DNA from: JBBREP01 sp963716525 | GTDB lineage: Bacteria; Actinomycetota; Acidimicrobiia; IMCC26256; PALSA-610 | Assembly (NCBI GenBank): GCA_963716525.1 | Contig: OY970315.1 | Location: 2,852,001-2,916,000 of the forward strand | Direction: 5' to 3' | Length of the DNA stretch: 64,000 nucleotides | Shown: one piece after another, positions 35,544-45,223 of the stretch | Numbering within the stretch: the first letter of the stretch is position 1 | Layout: every line of letters starts with the position of its first letter | Position numbers and translations under genes: made by a program | Notes under the pieces: generated by a model | What the model saw: the letters and a program-made list of their open reading frames with translations, nothing else | What the model was told of the DNA's origin: nothing | Databases searched by the model: none

Positions 35544-38103
35544 TCAGGTCGCGCTGATCACGAGGTCGTCGAACGTGAACGTGGTCTGCGCGCCCGCGGG
35601 ACCGGCCGGCGCGACGGCGATCAGGCCGAACGAGCCAGCCGTCTGCATCGTCGGCTCGGTATCGGTGCGCTCGACGTTCCACACCGTCGGCTCAGTGGTA
35701 CCTGTAAGCCACACCTTGGCGCGCAGCACGGCGGGGGCTGTGCCCACGGCCTCGGCACGGACGTTCAGTAGCGTGCCCGGCCTGTAGGTGACCCCGGCCA
35801 CCGTGACCTCGGGGCCGAGTAGCACCTCCTTGCCGCTGATCAAGCGGGTCATACCGACGACCACCGCGCCGGTTCCCGTGACGCGAACGCGCGCGCGGTA
35901 CTGGTGCTTGCCGTTGACGTTGCGCACGACGAACGAGAACCTCGGCTGCGTGGTGGCGGGCGCGTTGCTGGTGCACGTGATCGCGAGATCGGCGTCGGTC
36001 GTCCGCACGGGCGTGATCCCCGCCAGCACCTGCTTCCCCTTCGTCGCGGTCACCGTGCCGGCCGAGCCGTTCACCGCCCATTCTGCCGAGGCGGGCGAGA
36101 CCGCCCATCTCCCGCCCGTGCTCGCGTTGGCCCACCCCGCGCTCACGACCCGCGAGAACGTGTCGGTGGCGTACACGGTCGGCGGTGGCGGTGGCGGTGG
36201 TGGTGGCGGTGGCGGTGGTGGTGGCGGTGGCGGCGGCGGTGGTGGCGGGGGTGGTGGCGGTGGCGGCGGTGGCGTCGACGCCCCGGGATACACGAGCGCG
36301 CCCCGGTCGACGGTCACATCCGGTTGCACGCCGACGAGCGTGGCGATGTCAGCGGGGAGCGGCGTGCCGGTCTGGTTCGCGGGCCCGCCCGACAACGGTG
36401 TGTAGTCGCCCTGGTCGGGCGCGGTGAACACCGGCGAGGTGGTGTAGTCGTTGCGCTCGGTGCCGTTGGCCTCGTCACCGGTGGCGGCCGCGAAGTCCGC
36501 CAATGACATGTACTGCGTGGCCGGCGCGGGCGCGGGGTGGATCCACGTGGCCAAGCGCGCCGGGCGCGCGGCGTTCGGCCTGCTGAACACGTCGGAGTCC
36601 ATGCCCGTGATCATCGTCGCGGCATCGACCACGACCGGCTTCTCGGTGTTCTCCGTATAGAGGAGTGGGCCGGTCGAGCCGGCAGTGGGCGCGGCGAGGA
36701 TGTTGTTGAGAAATGTGTTGCCGGCCGTGTCCCACGTGATGCCCAGCGCCCGCTTCCCCTCATCGGCCTGATCTCGACCGTCGTCGTGCACGCTCACCTG
36801 GTACGCGCCATTGTCGGCGAACGTGTTGTCGTAGACACGTCCGTCCGTGCCGCCGCTGATCTTCAGGCCGGCCTGACCGTTCAGCACCGAGAGGTTCGAC
36901 GCCACCACGAACGTGCCGGTGATCTCGATGTAGAGGCCGTTGCGGTCGTTGTGCGCGGCGTAGTTGTCGACGTAGTCGACGTCGTAGCTCGAGACGTCGT
37001 TCCAGATCCCGTTGCCCCAGTTGTTGGTGGCGGTGTTGCCCTTGACGAGCACGTGATAGCTCGCGGAGATCTTCACGCCCCCCGCGCCGGCCGCGCTCGA
37101 GAACCCGTCCCAGAACCGTTCGGTGTTGTTGTTGTCGACGACATCGCGCTCCATGTCGAGATAGTCGCCGCCCCGGACGTAGAGACCCGTGTAGCCGTTG
37201 TCGACGAGCTGGCTGTCGACCACCGAGACATGGGCGGCACCGAGCACGAACAAGCCGCGGTTGGCCGACCGGGTGAACACGTCGTTCTCGAACCGCATGT
37301 TCGCGGCGCCGCGGTCCTCGATCTCGCCGGTGGGCGTGCTCTCGCTCCAGCTCGGCCCGTACTGCGTCACGCCGATGCCGCGCACGACGCTGCCGGCCGC
37401 GCCGGCGTGGAAGGAGCCGGCCGACACGCGGCTCGTCGCCTCGACGAGCGACACAATGGTCGGATCGCTGCCGACGTAGAGGTCGTGGTTCGCGTCGTCG
37501 ACGAAGAACGTTCCCGGTGCGAGCTTCGCGATGTCGTCGACCTGGGTGAGCGGGGTGCCGTCGAAGAACACTTGATCCGGCCACCCGGCGAGCGGGTAGT
37601 TCGCCGCGTCGATCGCACCGCTGGCGAAGCACGTGTGGCAGAACTGCGCGGTCCACCCGTGGTGCACCCATACGTTCGCGGCCGGATCCCAGCCGGTGAC
37701 GACGTCGCTGCCGGAGAGCCACACCTGCTCGTGCGGGTAGGGCTGGATCGTCACCGGTCTGGTGACCGCGCCGAACGACTCGCGGTAGGTGCCGGCGCGC
37801 AGCACCACGGTGGCGCCCGCCGGCGCGACCCGCGAGCGCGTGCGCGATGGTGAGGAACGGCAGATCCTGCGTGCCGGGGTTGGCGTCGTCGCCTGTGGGC
37901 GCGGCGAACAGCGCGTCGGCGGGGATCGGGTAGTCGGTGTCGGGGACCTGCGCCGCCGGCGCGGCCGCGTCCTGTGTGACGCCGGGTTGCGAGCCGCTCG
38001 GGCTCGCGGCCGCGGGGCCGAACGCGCCCGCGCCGGTGCACACGGCCACGGCGAGCGTGGCCAGGATGGCCGCGAGCGGCCTCGAAGGTGTCCCAGCGCC
38101 CAT
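35544..38103 (-). CDS. Secreted parallel beta-helix protein with polyproline linker, frame interrupted near 37830
   Basis: About 853 residues. Signal peptide LAAILATLAVAVCTGAGAFG, then a right-handed beta-helix domain (LFAAPTGDDANPGTQDLPFLTIAHALA | VAPAGATVVLRAGTYRESF ... NNTERFWDGFSSAAGAGGVKIS ... NTATNNWGNGIWNDVSS). The frame breaks at about 37830; adding GC in CTCGCGGGTC gives AHALARVAPAGATVV. A linker of about 30 Pro follows, then a C-terminal beta-sandwich (YATDTFSRVVSAGWANASTGG, TTFTFDDLVIS), as in carbohydrate-binding modules. It is probably an exported polysaccharide-binding or -degrading protein. It is divergent from the thioesterase gene. Confidence 0.85.
36181..36272. repeat. Glycine/proline codon tract (GGTGGC)n
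   Basis: A run of about 30 GGN trinucleotides on the plus strand, read as about 30 Pro on the minus strand between the beta-helix and C-terminal domains. Its length is likely unstable in replication and in assembly, so the exact count is uncertain. Confidence 0.9.
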
Positions 38104-38255
38104 GATCCCCGCGGCAAGGGTAGATGACCGCCCGTCTTGCCGACAGGCTCGCGCCGAAGTTCATGTGTCCTACCGGCCGGGCGTCGCCAATTCGATGCGC
38201 TTGTCACATGGCGCGTGGCAGCCTTGGGCGTGCGCACGAACGAGGCTGGTGTGCG

Positions 38256-40256
38256 GTGACCGAGCGGGCAGCACAGCGCGACGCGGCGCTCGACGACCTG
38301 CTCGGACTGTTCGAGTACGAACGGCGACACCACAGCTGGGTCGGCCTCACGCCCGACTGGTACGGACCGGTCGTCTTCGGGGGGCTCGGGCTCGCACTCA
38401 CGATCGGCGCCGCGTGCCGCGACGCGCCGGTCGGGTGCCGGCTCCATTCGATCCACGGCCACTTCCTGCGTCCCGTGCGAGGTGGCAGCGAGATCGTGTT
38501 CGACAACGATGTCGTGAAGGCCGGGCGGTCCGTCTCGGTGCATCGCACCACGGCGTCGCAGGACGGCAAGGCCGTCATCATGCTGACGGGTTCGTTCACG
38601 ACCGACACCGACGGGTACGTGTACGACCTCGCCGGCATCCCGGACGGCGTGCCCTTCGCGCACGAGCTGCCTGAGCCGGACAACGGTGGCGACGAGATCG
38701 GTCCGTGGGACGTGCGCTGGCTCGGCCCCAGCGATCGGCGCGACGACGGCACGCGGGAAGCGACGCACCGCCACTGGTTCCGCCTTCCGCGCGCGCTCGC
38801 CGACGACCCGCACCTCCACGTCGCGTTGCTCGGCTACGCCACCGACTGGACGGGCGTCGGTGGCCGGCCCCACCACCTCGACGGTGACACCACCGGCATG
38901 ATCAGTCTCGACCACGCGGCCTGGTTCCACCGTCCCGCGCGTGTCGACGAATGGCTGCTGCAGGACGTGCAGAGTCTCGTCAACGCCGGCGGGCGCGGCA
39001 CGCTGCGAGGCGTGATCCGGGATACGCGAGGCCGCATCGTCGCCTCGATGGCACAGGAGATGCTGCTGCAACCCGTCACGCGCTCGACGTGCCCGTGCCC
39101 CGGCGTGGCGGGCCCCGGCGTGGCGGGCCCCGGCGTGGTGCGGCGTGCGACGATCAGCCGCGCCGGCGCGCGGCGTTACCATGATCGCGTGACCGATGCC
39201 CCGGCGACTGGCGTACCGGCGGGCAACGCCACACGCGACGCGCTCGTGCAGCACCTCGGCGAGTTGGGTGCGCCGCCGGGCGAGATCGAGGAGGCGATCC
39301 GGTCGGAAACGGTGCCGGAGCTCGTCCGCAACTACACGCTGTGGGGCCGCGTTCCCGACATGTCGATCGCCGACATTGCACGGGTGCTCGGCGTGAAGGT
39401 CGAGAAGGTTCGGCGCGTCGCGTGCGCGGCCGGCTTCACCTACGACGTCGACGAGCGCGTGTTCGTGCGCGACGACGTCGCCATGTTCACGTCGTTCGTG
39501 GAAGGTTCGGCCTTCTTCGAGCCCGAGCTGCTCCTGCGCTACAGCCGCATGCTCGGCGACGCCGCGGCCAGGGTCGCGGAGGGCTCGGTGTCGCTCTTCC
39601 TGCGCTCGATGGCGGAACCCGAACCGGGCAGCGCCGACGAGCTCGCGCTCGAAGATCGGGCGATCGCCGCGATCCGCGTGTTCCGCGAGTCGGTGCCGAG
39701 GACGGTCGAGCGGATGATGCTCCACCACTTCGTGATCGCGGCCGAGCGCTTCGCGACGATCCGCGACAGCCAGCACACGGTCGAGGCCGCGGTCGGGTTC
39801 GTCGACCTCACCGACTCCACCGGGCTGAGCGTCGACTACGGCGTCCGCGTCGTCGAGCCCGCGCTCGCGGCGTTCGAGATGTCCGCGGCCGACGCGGCGG
39901 CGAGCCGGGGAGGCCGGCTCGTGAAGCTCATCGGCGACGCCGCGATGTTCGTCACCCCCGAAGCCGAAGGCGCGGTCGAGGCCACGGCCGAGATCGTCGG
40001 CGCCGTCGCCCGCGACGAACGCCTGCGCGGCGCGCGCGGCGGTGTGACGTTCGGTGAGCTGCTGCACCGCGACGGCGACTATTTCGGCGATCCGGTGAAC
40101 CTCGCCGCCCGCCTCGCGAACGCGGCGCGCAACGGCACGCTGCTTGTCGATGGTGCGGTGGCCAAGCGCATCGGCGACCGCGCCGTCTCGGACGGCCTCC
40201 GCCACCTCGAAGGATTCAGCGACCCGGTCGAGGTCTTCCGCGTGCTCGATCAGTGA
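38256..40256 (+). CDS. Acyl-CoA thioesterase II fused to a class III adenylate cyclase
   Basis: One open frame of 666 residues. Residues 1-285 are a TesB double hot dog thioesterase (LHSIHGHFLRPVRGG, SVHRTTASQDGKAV, MISLDHAAWFHRPAR, DEWLLQDVQSLVNAGGRG). A linker of GPGVA repeats (39098-39140) follows. Residues from about 312 are a cyclase: an N-terminal helical domain (DMSIADIARVLGVKVEKVRR) and the catalytic domain (VGFVDLTDSTGLS, LVKLIGDAAMFV, DYFGDPVNLAARL) with both metal Asp residues. A GTG at 39189 (MTDAPATGV) could start the cyclase alone. Known relatives are separate genes, so the fusion may be real or may come from a lost stop in the repeat. Confidence 0.8.
   Translation: MTERAAQRDAALDDLLGLFEYERRHHSWVGLTPDWYGPVVFGGLGLALTIGAACRDAPVGCRLHSIHGHFLRPVRGGSEIVFDNDVVKAGRSVSVHRTTASQDGKAVIMLTGSFTTDTDGYVYDLAGIPDGVPFAHELPEPDNGGDEIGPWDVRWLGPSDRRDDGTREATHRHWFRLPRALADDPHLHVALLGYATDWTGVGGRPHHLDGDTTGMISLDHAAWFHRPARVDEWLLQDVQSLVNAGGRGTLRGVIRDTRGRIVASMAQEMLLQPVTRSTCPCPGVAGPGVAGPGVVRRATISRAGARRYHDRVTDAPATGVPAGNATRDALVQHLGELGAPPGEIEEAIRSETVPELVRNYTLWGRVPDMSIADIARVLGVKVEKVRRVACAAGFTYDVDERVFVRDDVAMFTSFVEGSAFFEPELLLRYSRMLGDAAARVAEGSVSLFLRSMAEPEPGSADELALEDRAIAAIRVFRESVPRTVERMMLHHFVIAAERFATIRDSQHTVEAAVGFVDLTDSTGLSVDYGVRVVEPALAAFEMSAADAAASRGGRLVKLIGDAAMFVTPEAEGAVEATAEIVGAVARDERLRGARGGVTFGELLHRDGDYFGDPVNLAARLANAARNGTLLVDGAVAKRIGDRAVSDGLRHLEGFSDPVEVFRVLDQ
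39098..39140 (+). repeat. 15-bp tandem repeat in the fusion linker
   Basis: Nearly three copies of CCCCGGCGTGGCGGG, read as PGVAG, sit where the thioesterase should end and the cyclase begin. Confidence 0.9.
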
Positions 40257-40274
40257 TCGCGGTCACCGGCGCGG

Positions 40275-41135
40275 CTAGAGCTTGAACACCCGCTCGGCGT
40301 TGTGGCGCAGGAACTTGGGCCAGACCTCGTCGCGGAACGGGACGTCGGGCAGCTCCCGGAAGATGCGCTCGAGCGAGAGTCCCATGGGGAAGTAGCCGGC
40401 GTACATCACCTTGTCGGCGCCACGGGTATTCGCGAAGTCGACGATGGCCTTCGGGTAGTACTTCGGCGCGAACGCGCTCGTCGAGTAGTAGAGGTTCGGC
40501 CACTTGAGCAGCAACTTCGCCGCGAGGTCGGCCCACGGTTCGCAGCCGTGGCGCGTCACGAACTTCAGCTCGGGGAAGAACCAGCACACCTCGTCGATGT
40601 GACCCACGTACTGGGCTTCGAACGGCACGCGTGGACCGGGCACGCCTGCGCACACGCAGATCGGGATGTCGAGCTCTACGCACTTGGCGTAGATCGGGAA
40701 CATCTTCTTGTCGTTGATCGGCACCTGGGGGTTCATGCCGCACGGGAACGCCGTGACGGCCTTGATCCCCACCCCGTCGTACGCACGCTGGATGTCGCGC
40801 ACCGCGTCCATGCCACGGTTCGCGTCGATCTCGAGTGAGCAGAAGAACCGGTCGGGGTGCCGCCGCGCCGCGTCGTACGCCTGGTCGCCCGCGCGCCCGG
40901 CGCCGAGCATCCCCTTGGCGATGCCGTAGTGGTCCATCAGCTCCACGAGGTGGTCGGCGGGATCGGCGCCCTCCGCGAAGTGTGGCGGCTCCTTGAACAT
41001 GTACTGCGCGGGGAATTCGAAGTCTTCGCGTGACTCCTTGTCGTGCAGCTGCGGCTTGAGGAACTCGTAGTAGTGGCGGCGATCGTCGATCGGAAAGCCG
41101 ATCATCAGGTCGATCGCGCCGATGTCGTGAGGCAT
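40275..41135 (-). CDS. Amidohydrolase_2 family metal-dependent hydrolase
   Basis: A 286-residue TIM-barrel amidohydrolase (AIDLMIGFPIDDRRHY, KAVTAFPCGMNPQVPIND, CVELDIPICVCAGVPGPR, FVTRHGCEPWADLAAKLL, DKVMYAGYFPMGLSLERI). The C-terminal strand normally holds a catalytic Asp; here it reads YAGYFPMG, and the first-strand HxH is DLMIG, so metal ligands are reduced. Such proteins occur next to thiolase-like genes in sterol and aromatic catabolic clusters, as here. It may be a decarboxylase or hydratase-like enzyme or may lack metal. Divergent from the thiolase-like gene. Confidence 0.85.
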   Translation of the reverse strand: MPHDIGAIDLMIGFPIDDRRHYYEFLKPQLHDKESREDFEFPAQYMFKEPPHFAEGADPADHLVELMDHYGIAKGMLGAGRAGDQAYDAARRHPDRFFCSLEIDANRGMDAVRDIQRAYDGVGIKAVTAFPCGMNPQVPINDKKMFPIYAKCVELDIPICVCAGVPGPRVPFEAQYVGHIDEVCWFFPELKFVTRHGCEPWADLAAKLLLKWPNLYYSTSAFAPKYYPKAIVDFANTRGADKVMYAGYFPMGLSLERIFRELPDVPFRDEVWPKFLRHNAERVFKL

Positions 41136-41215
41136 GGGCACGGCGCGGGACGGTAGCGGCAGCGCCGCGGGCACGTCAGATCGTGCGCCGGCCGCGTCGG
41201 ATACGTTCGGGCCCG

Positions 41216-42454
41216 ATGACCCCCGCCACCGTGCCCGCCGCGGACTGGGGCCACACCGGCGACCTCGACGACATCGCCGGCGAGGTGGCGATCGTGGGGC
41301 TCGGCGAGACGGCGTACACGAACACGCGCGAGAGCGAGGCGCACCCGCGCACGCCCGCGGCGATCGGCGCCGAGGCGGCCGAGCGGGCGATCGCCGACGC
41401 GGGGCTCGAGCCACGCGACATCGACGGGCTCACGTTCTCCGGCACCTTCTCCGGCTTCGGCGTGGCCGAGTTCCACGCCCACTTCGGCACCGATCACGAC
41501 ATGTGGAGCTCGCCGTGGGGCGGCGGGATGGCGTGGGCCGGCACCGCGCCGTACCTCGCGGCCCAGGCGATCCGTGCGGGCCAGGCACGCCACGTGCTGA
41601 ACGTGTTCCCCGTGGCGTGGGCGTCACAGCGATCGTCGATGACCGGTGGCCCGGGCGAGGTGCACGCGCAGCAGGCACTGAAGCAGAACCTCGAGGTGCC
41701 GTTCGGCTTCTTCCCGCAGCCGGTGTACTTCGCATCGATCATGCGGCGCCACATGATCGAGTTCGGCACCACACGCGAGGAGTTCGGTGCGGTCGCGGTC
41801 ACGTGCCGGCGGCACGCGAACCTCACGCCGGGCGCGGTGTTCCGCCACAAGACGCTCTCACTCGACGACTACATGGCCGCGGAGATGCTTGCCGAGCCGC
41901 TGTGCCTCTACGACTCGTGCCCGATCTCCGACGGGGGCGCGGCCTACGTGACCACGTCCGTAGAGCGGGCGCGCGACCTGCCCCGCGCACCCGCGGTCGT
42001 GGCGGCGGTGGGCGAGGGCTACACCGTGAGCGGCCCGCACTGGGCCCAGCAGTCCGCGTTCACGAGCACGCCCCAGGTGTTCAGCGCGCCGGGCGCCTTT
42101 GCTCGCGCTGGCGTTGTGCCACGCGACGTCGACGTCCTCACGCTCTACGACCCGTTCACGGTCGTCGCGCTCATGCAGATCGAGGACATGGGTTTCTGCG
42201 CCAAGGGCGAAGCCGGCGCGCTCGCGGCGCGCGGCGCGCTCGCGTACGACTCGCGCGACGCGGACGCAGTGGCGTACAACCCGCACGGTGGCCTGCTCTC
42301 CCACGCGTATGTGCTCGGCATCGCGGACGTGGTGGAGTGCGTGAAGCAGTTGCGAGGTGACGCGGCCGCGCAGGTCGACCGCTGCGAGGTGGCGGTGTAC
42401 GGCGGTTACACGGGTCACATGGCGAGCACGCTCGTGCTCACGAGGGATCGCTGA
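41216..42454 (+). CDS. Thiolase-like lipid-transfer (Ltp/SCP-x) protein
   Basis: A 412-residue thiolase-fold protein. VAIVGLGETAYTNTRES opens the fold; LTFSGTFSGFGVAEFHAHFG, HVLNVFPVAWASQ and LTLYDPFTVVALMQIEDMGFC follow, ending near YGGYTGHMASTLVL. The active Cys of true thiolases is not evident in the expected place, as in Ltp-type aldolases. The DUF35 gene follows with 7 bp between, so the pair probably forms an Ltp2-ChsH2-like aldolase or related enzyme that shortens side chains. The pairing is established for steroid degraders; the substrate here is inferred. Confidence 0.88.
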   Translation: MTPATVPAADWGHTGDLDDIAGEVAIVGLGETAYTNTRESEAHPRTPAAIGAEAAERAIADAGLEPRDIDGLTFSGTFSGFGVAEFHAHFGTDHDMWSSPWGGGMAWAGTAPYLAAQAIRAGQARHVLNVFPVAWASQRSSMTGGPGEVHAQQALKQNLEVPFGFFPQPVYFASIMRRHMIEFGTTREEFGAVAVTCRRHANLTPGAVFRHKTLSLDDYMAAEMLAEPLCLYDSCPISDGGAAYVTTSVERARDLPRAPAVVAAVGEGYTVSGPHWAQQSAFTSTPQVFSAPGAFARAGVVPRDVDVLTLYDPFTVVALMQIEDMGFCAKGEAGALAARGALAYDSRDADAVAYNPHGGLLSHAYVLGIADVVECVKQLRGDAAAQVDRCEVAVYGGYTGHMASTLVLTRDR

Positions 42455-42461
42455 CCACCGC

Positions 42462-42956
42462 ATGGCGATCACCCGCGCGGGGTTCCCGCTGCCCGACGTC
42501 GACGAGCCGCTGACGGCGCCGTTCTTCGCGGCCGCGGCGCGCGACGAGCTCGCAGTGCCGCGCTGCGAGCGCTGCAATACCTTCGTGTGGTACCCGAAGG
42601 AGTCGTGCCCGCAGTGCGGCGGCCCGCTCGTGTGGAGCGTGGTCTCGGGCCGGGCGACGCTGTTCACGTGGGCCGTCGTGCGGCGTTCGTTCCTACCGGC
42701 GTTCGCCGACCGGGTGCCGTTCGTGACCGCGCTCGTCGCGCTCGACGAGGATCCGTCGGTGCGCCTGTGCACGTACCTCGTTGACACCGACCCCGACGCG
42801 CCGCTCGTGGCCGGCACGCCGGTGCGTGTGACGTTCCGCGACCTCACGTTCCCGACGGTGCCGGACGGCGCGGTGCGTGTCCCGATGTTCACCGTTGTCC
42901 CATCGGGAGCCAACAAGTTGGCTCCCGATGGGACAACGGGATCGGGGCGGGGATGA
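42462..42956 (+). CDS. DUF35 zinc-ribbon OB-fold protein
   Basis: A 164-residue DUF35 protein with an intact ribbon, CERCNTFVWYPKESCPQCGG (CxxC-x11-CxxC), and an OB-fold (GRATLFTWAVVRRSFLPAF, TPVRVTFRDLTF). The last 22 codons are encoded by the large inverted repeat at 42892-42939 (VVPSGANKLAPDGTTG), so the C-terminus is not family sequence. It overlaps the CoA-transferase start by 4 bp. It likely partners with the thiolase-like protein upstream. Confidence 0.9.
   Translation: MAITRAGFPLPDVDEPLTAPFFAAAARDELAVPRCERCNTFVWYPKESCPQCGGPLVWSVVSGRATLFTWAVVRRSFLPAFADRVPFVTALVALDEDPSVRLCTYLVDTDPDAPLVAGTPVRVTFRDLTFPTVPDGAVRVPMFTVVPSGANKLAPDGTTGSGRG
42892..42939. repeat. Perfect 23-bp inverted repeat (2-nt spacer)
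   Basis: Arms 42892-42914 and 42917-42939 are exact reverse complements (CCGTTGTCCCATCGGGAGCC... and its mirror), with a 2-base AA spacer. The stem lies in the last codons of the DUF35 gene, 14 bp before the CoA-transferase start. It could be a dispersed palindromic element, or an mRNA hairpin that affects the coupled start. There is no T tract for a classic terminator. Confidence 0.95.
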
Positions 42957-45205
42957 TCTACGACGGGCTGCGGGTGCTCGACCGGTCGAGCACGCTCGCG
43001 GGGGCCTACTGCGCCAAGCTCCTGGCTGATCTCGGCGCCGACGTCGTGGTGGCCGAGCCGGCCGGCGGCCACCCGGGGCGCGCCGACGGGCTCGACGGCG
43101 CGCACTGGGAGTACCTGCACACGTCGCAGCGCAGCGTCTCGCGGGCTGCCGCAGAACGGTGGGAGCCGCATGCCGACGTGGTGGTGCGCGACCGCCCCGG
43201 CAACACCGACGCACTCGTTGCCGTCACGATCAGCGCGTTCGGCTACGGCGGACCCGACGACGCGCTGAACGAGCTCGGCTTCACCGAAGAAGTGCTCCAG
43301 GCGCGCAGCGGCGCCCTCTCCGGTCACGGTCACATGACGATGGCGCCGCTCGTGGTCGCGGGCCGGCTCGGCGAGTACGTCGCCGGTGCCTTCGGCGCGC
43401 TCGCGGCGGTCACCGCGCACCGGCGGGCGTCACGCACGGGCGCGCCCGAGACCGTCGACGTCTCCATGCTCGAGGCCATGCAGCTCACGATGCTCACGAT
43501 GCCGACGCTGTTCGCGCACTTCCCAGGTGGTCGGAAGGCCGCGTTCCGCTTCGTGATGATCCCCGGGAACGAGCCGTGCCGCGACGGCAACTTCGCGGGC
43601 ATCACCACGAACACCGTGGCGCAGTGGAAGGCGCTCGCGCGCGATGGGCCGAACTGACATGGCCGACGACCCCGAGCTCGAGACGATGCTCGGGCGTTTC
43701 GTGCGTGCTGGCGACGTGCGCGTGGCGCTCGGCGCATGGACGGGCGCGCACACCGCCGCCGAGATCGAGGCCGCGTGCACCGAGGCCCGCGTGCCGGTGG
43801 CGATCGTGGGCAACGGCCGGTTGCTGCTCGAGTGGGAGCACCTGCGCGGGCGCGAGGTGTACGTGCCCCAGCCCGGGCGCGACCATCTCCGCCCCCGCGC
43901 ACCGTTTCGCATGCACGGTGTCGCCGACCGCGTGATGGCGCCTGCACCGGGGATGCATGAGCACGAGTCCGCCGAACCGTGGCCGCGGCGGAGCGGCGCG
44001 CCGCAGGCGGGCCGGCGCGCCGAGGGCCCGGCGATCGGGCCGCGGCCCTTCGAGGGCCTGAAGGTGCTCGACCTCACCGCCTTCTGGGCCGGACCCTTCG
44101 CCACCGCGTGGCTCGCCGCGATGGGTGCGGACGTGATCAAGGTAGAGTCGGTGCAGCGGCCCGATGGCATGCGTCTCGCGGGCTCCACTCGTCACGGTAA
44201 GCCCGAGGCGCTCGAGTGCTCGCCGCTCTTTCATGCTTCCAACCTCAACAAGCGGGGCATCACGCTCGACCTCTCCCGGCCCGAAGGGGTCGAGCTCTTC
44301 GAAGCGCTCGTGGCGCGCTGCGACGTGGTGTGCGAGAACTTCACGCCGCGCGTCGTCGACGAATGGGGCCTCGGCTACGACACGCTCCGCGCGCTGAGGC
44401 CCGACGTGATCATGCTGCGACTGCCCGCGTTCGGTCTCACCGGTCCGTGGCGCGACCGCCCTGGCTTCGCGCAGACGATGGAGCAGCTCTGCGGCATGGC
44501 GTGGGTCACCGGGTACGAGGGCGGCCCGCCGATCATCGCGGGCGGTGTGGTCGACCCGCTCGTGGGTGCGCACGCGGCGCTCGCGCTCGTTGCCGCGCTC
44601 GAGCATCGCGAACGCACCGGCGAGGGCCAGCTCGTCGAGATGCCGATGGTCGACGTCGCGGTGGCGGCGACGGCCGATCAGGTGCTGCGCTACCAGCTCA
44701 CCGGCGAGCTCGGCGACCGTCGCGGCGCGCATGGCGTGTACCGCTGCGCGGGTGACGACGCGTGGCTGGCGGTCGTGGAGGACTGCGACCCGATGCCCGC
44801 AAGTGAGCGCGCGCGGCATGGTGTGCGCCGCGCGGCCCGGCCGACGCGGCCGACGAGCTCGTCGCTGCGGGCATCCCGGCGTGTGCCGTGATACCCGGTT
44901 ACGCGGCGCTCGACGACGCGCAGCTCCGGGCGCGGAACTACTTCGAACCGCTCACGCACGCGATCGTGGGCGAGCAGCAGTTCCCCGGCTTCCCGGTGCG
45001 CTTCTCCGACGGCCCGCAGCGCTACTGGCACCGCGCCGCACCGACGCTCGGGGAGCACAACCGCGACGTGCTCCGCGGTGAGCTCGGCCTCTCCGACGAG
45101 GATCTCGCGCGCCTTGAGCGCGACAAGGTGATCGGCACCGCGCCGGTCGCGCCGCGCTCGAGCGCGCCCGCGACTGCTTCGGGGGGACAAGCGCACGACC
45201 ACTAA
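42953..45205 (+). CDS. Two-domain CaiB/BaiF CoA-transferase, three frame breaks
   Basis: About 750 residues with two CoA-transferase domains. Domain 1 (GLRVLDRSSTLAGAYCAKLLADLGADVVV ... DVSMLEAMQLTML) ends in frame near 43645, where adding GC gives LARAMGRTDMADDPEL. Domain 2 starts with GLKVLDLTAFWAGPFATAWLAAMGADVIKVES and has NLNKRGITLDLSRPEG and CENFTPRVVDEWG. Two more breaks near 44800 and 44830 (both in GCGCGC) lead to ADAADELVAAGIPACAV and the end FPGFPVRFSDGPQRYW. Tandem CaiB proteins are known in actinobacterial catabolic clusters. It is the last gene of the thiolase-DUF35 operon. Confidence 0.83.
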
Positions 45206-45223
45206 TTTCGGGAGGTGAAGATC

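Noticed and set aside
36181..36272. The (GGTGGC)n tract as a polyglycine coding repeat on the plus strand
   Set aside because: The minus strand gives a proline linker between two recognisable domains; the plus-strand frame has no domain on either side.
35544..40205. A very long minus-strand frame of about 1550 residues covering the beta-helix gene and the thioesterase-cyclase region
   Set aside because: Only the part below about 37830 is family sequence; the rest mirrors the plus-strand fusion gene and has Arg/His-rich composition typical of antisense frames in GC-rich DNA.
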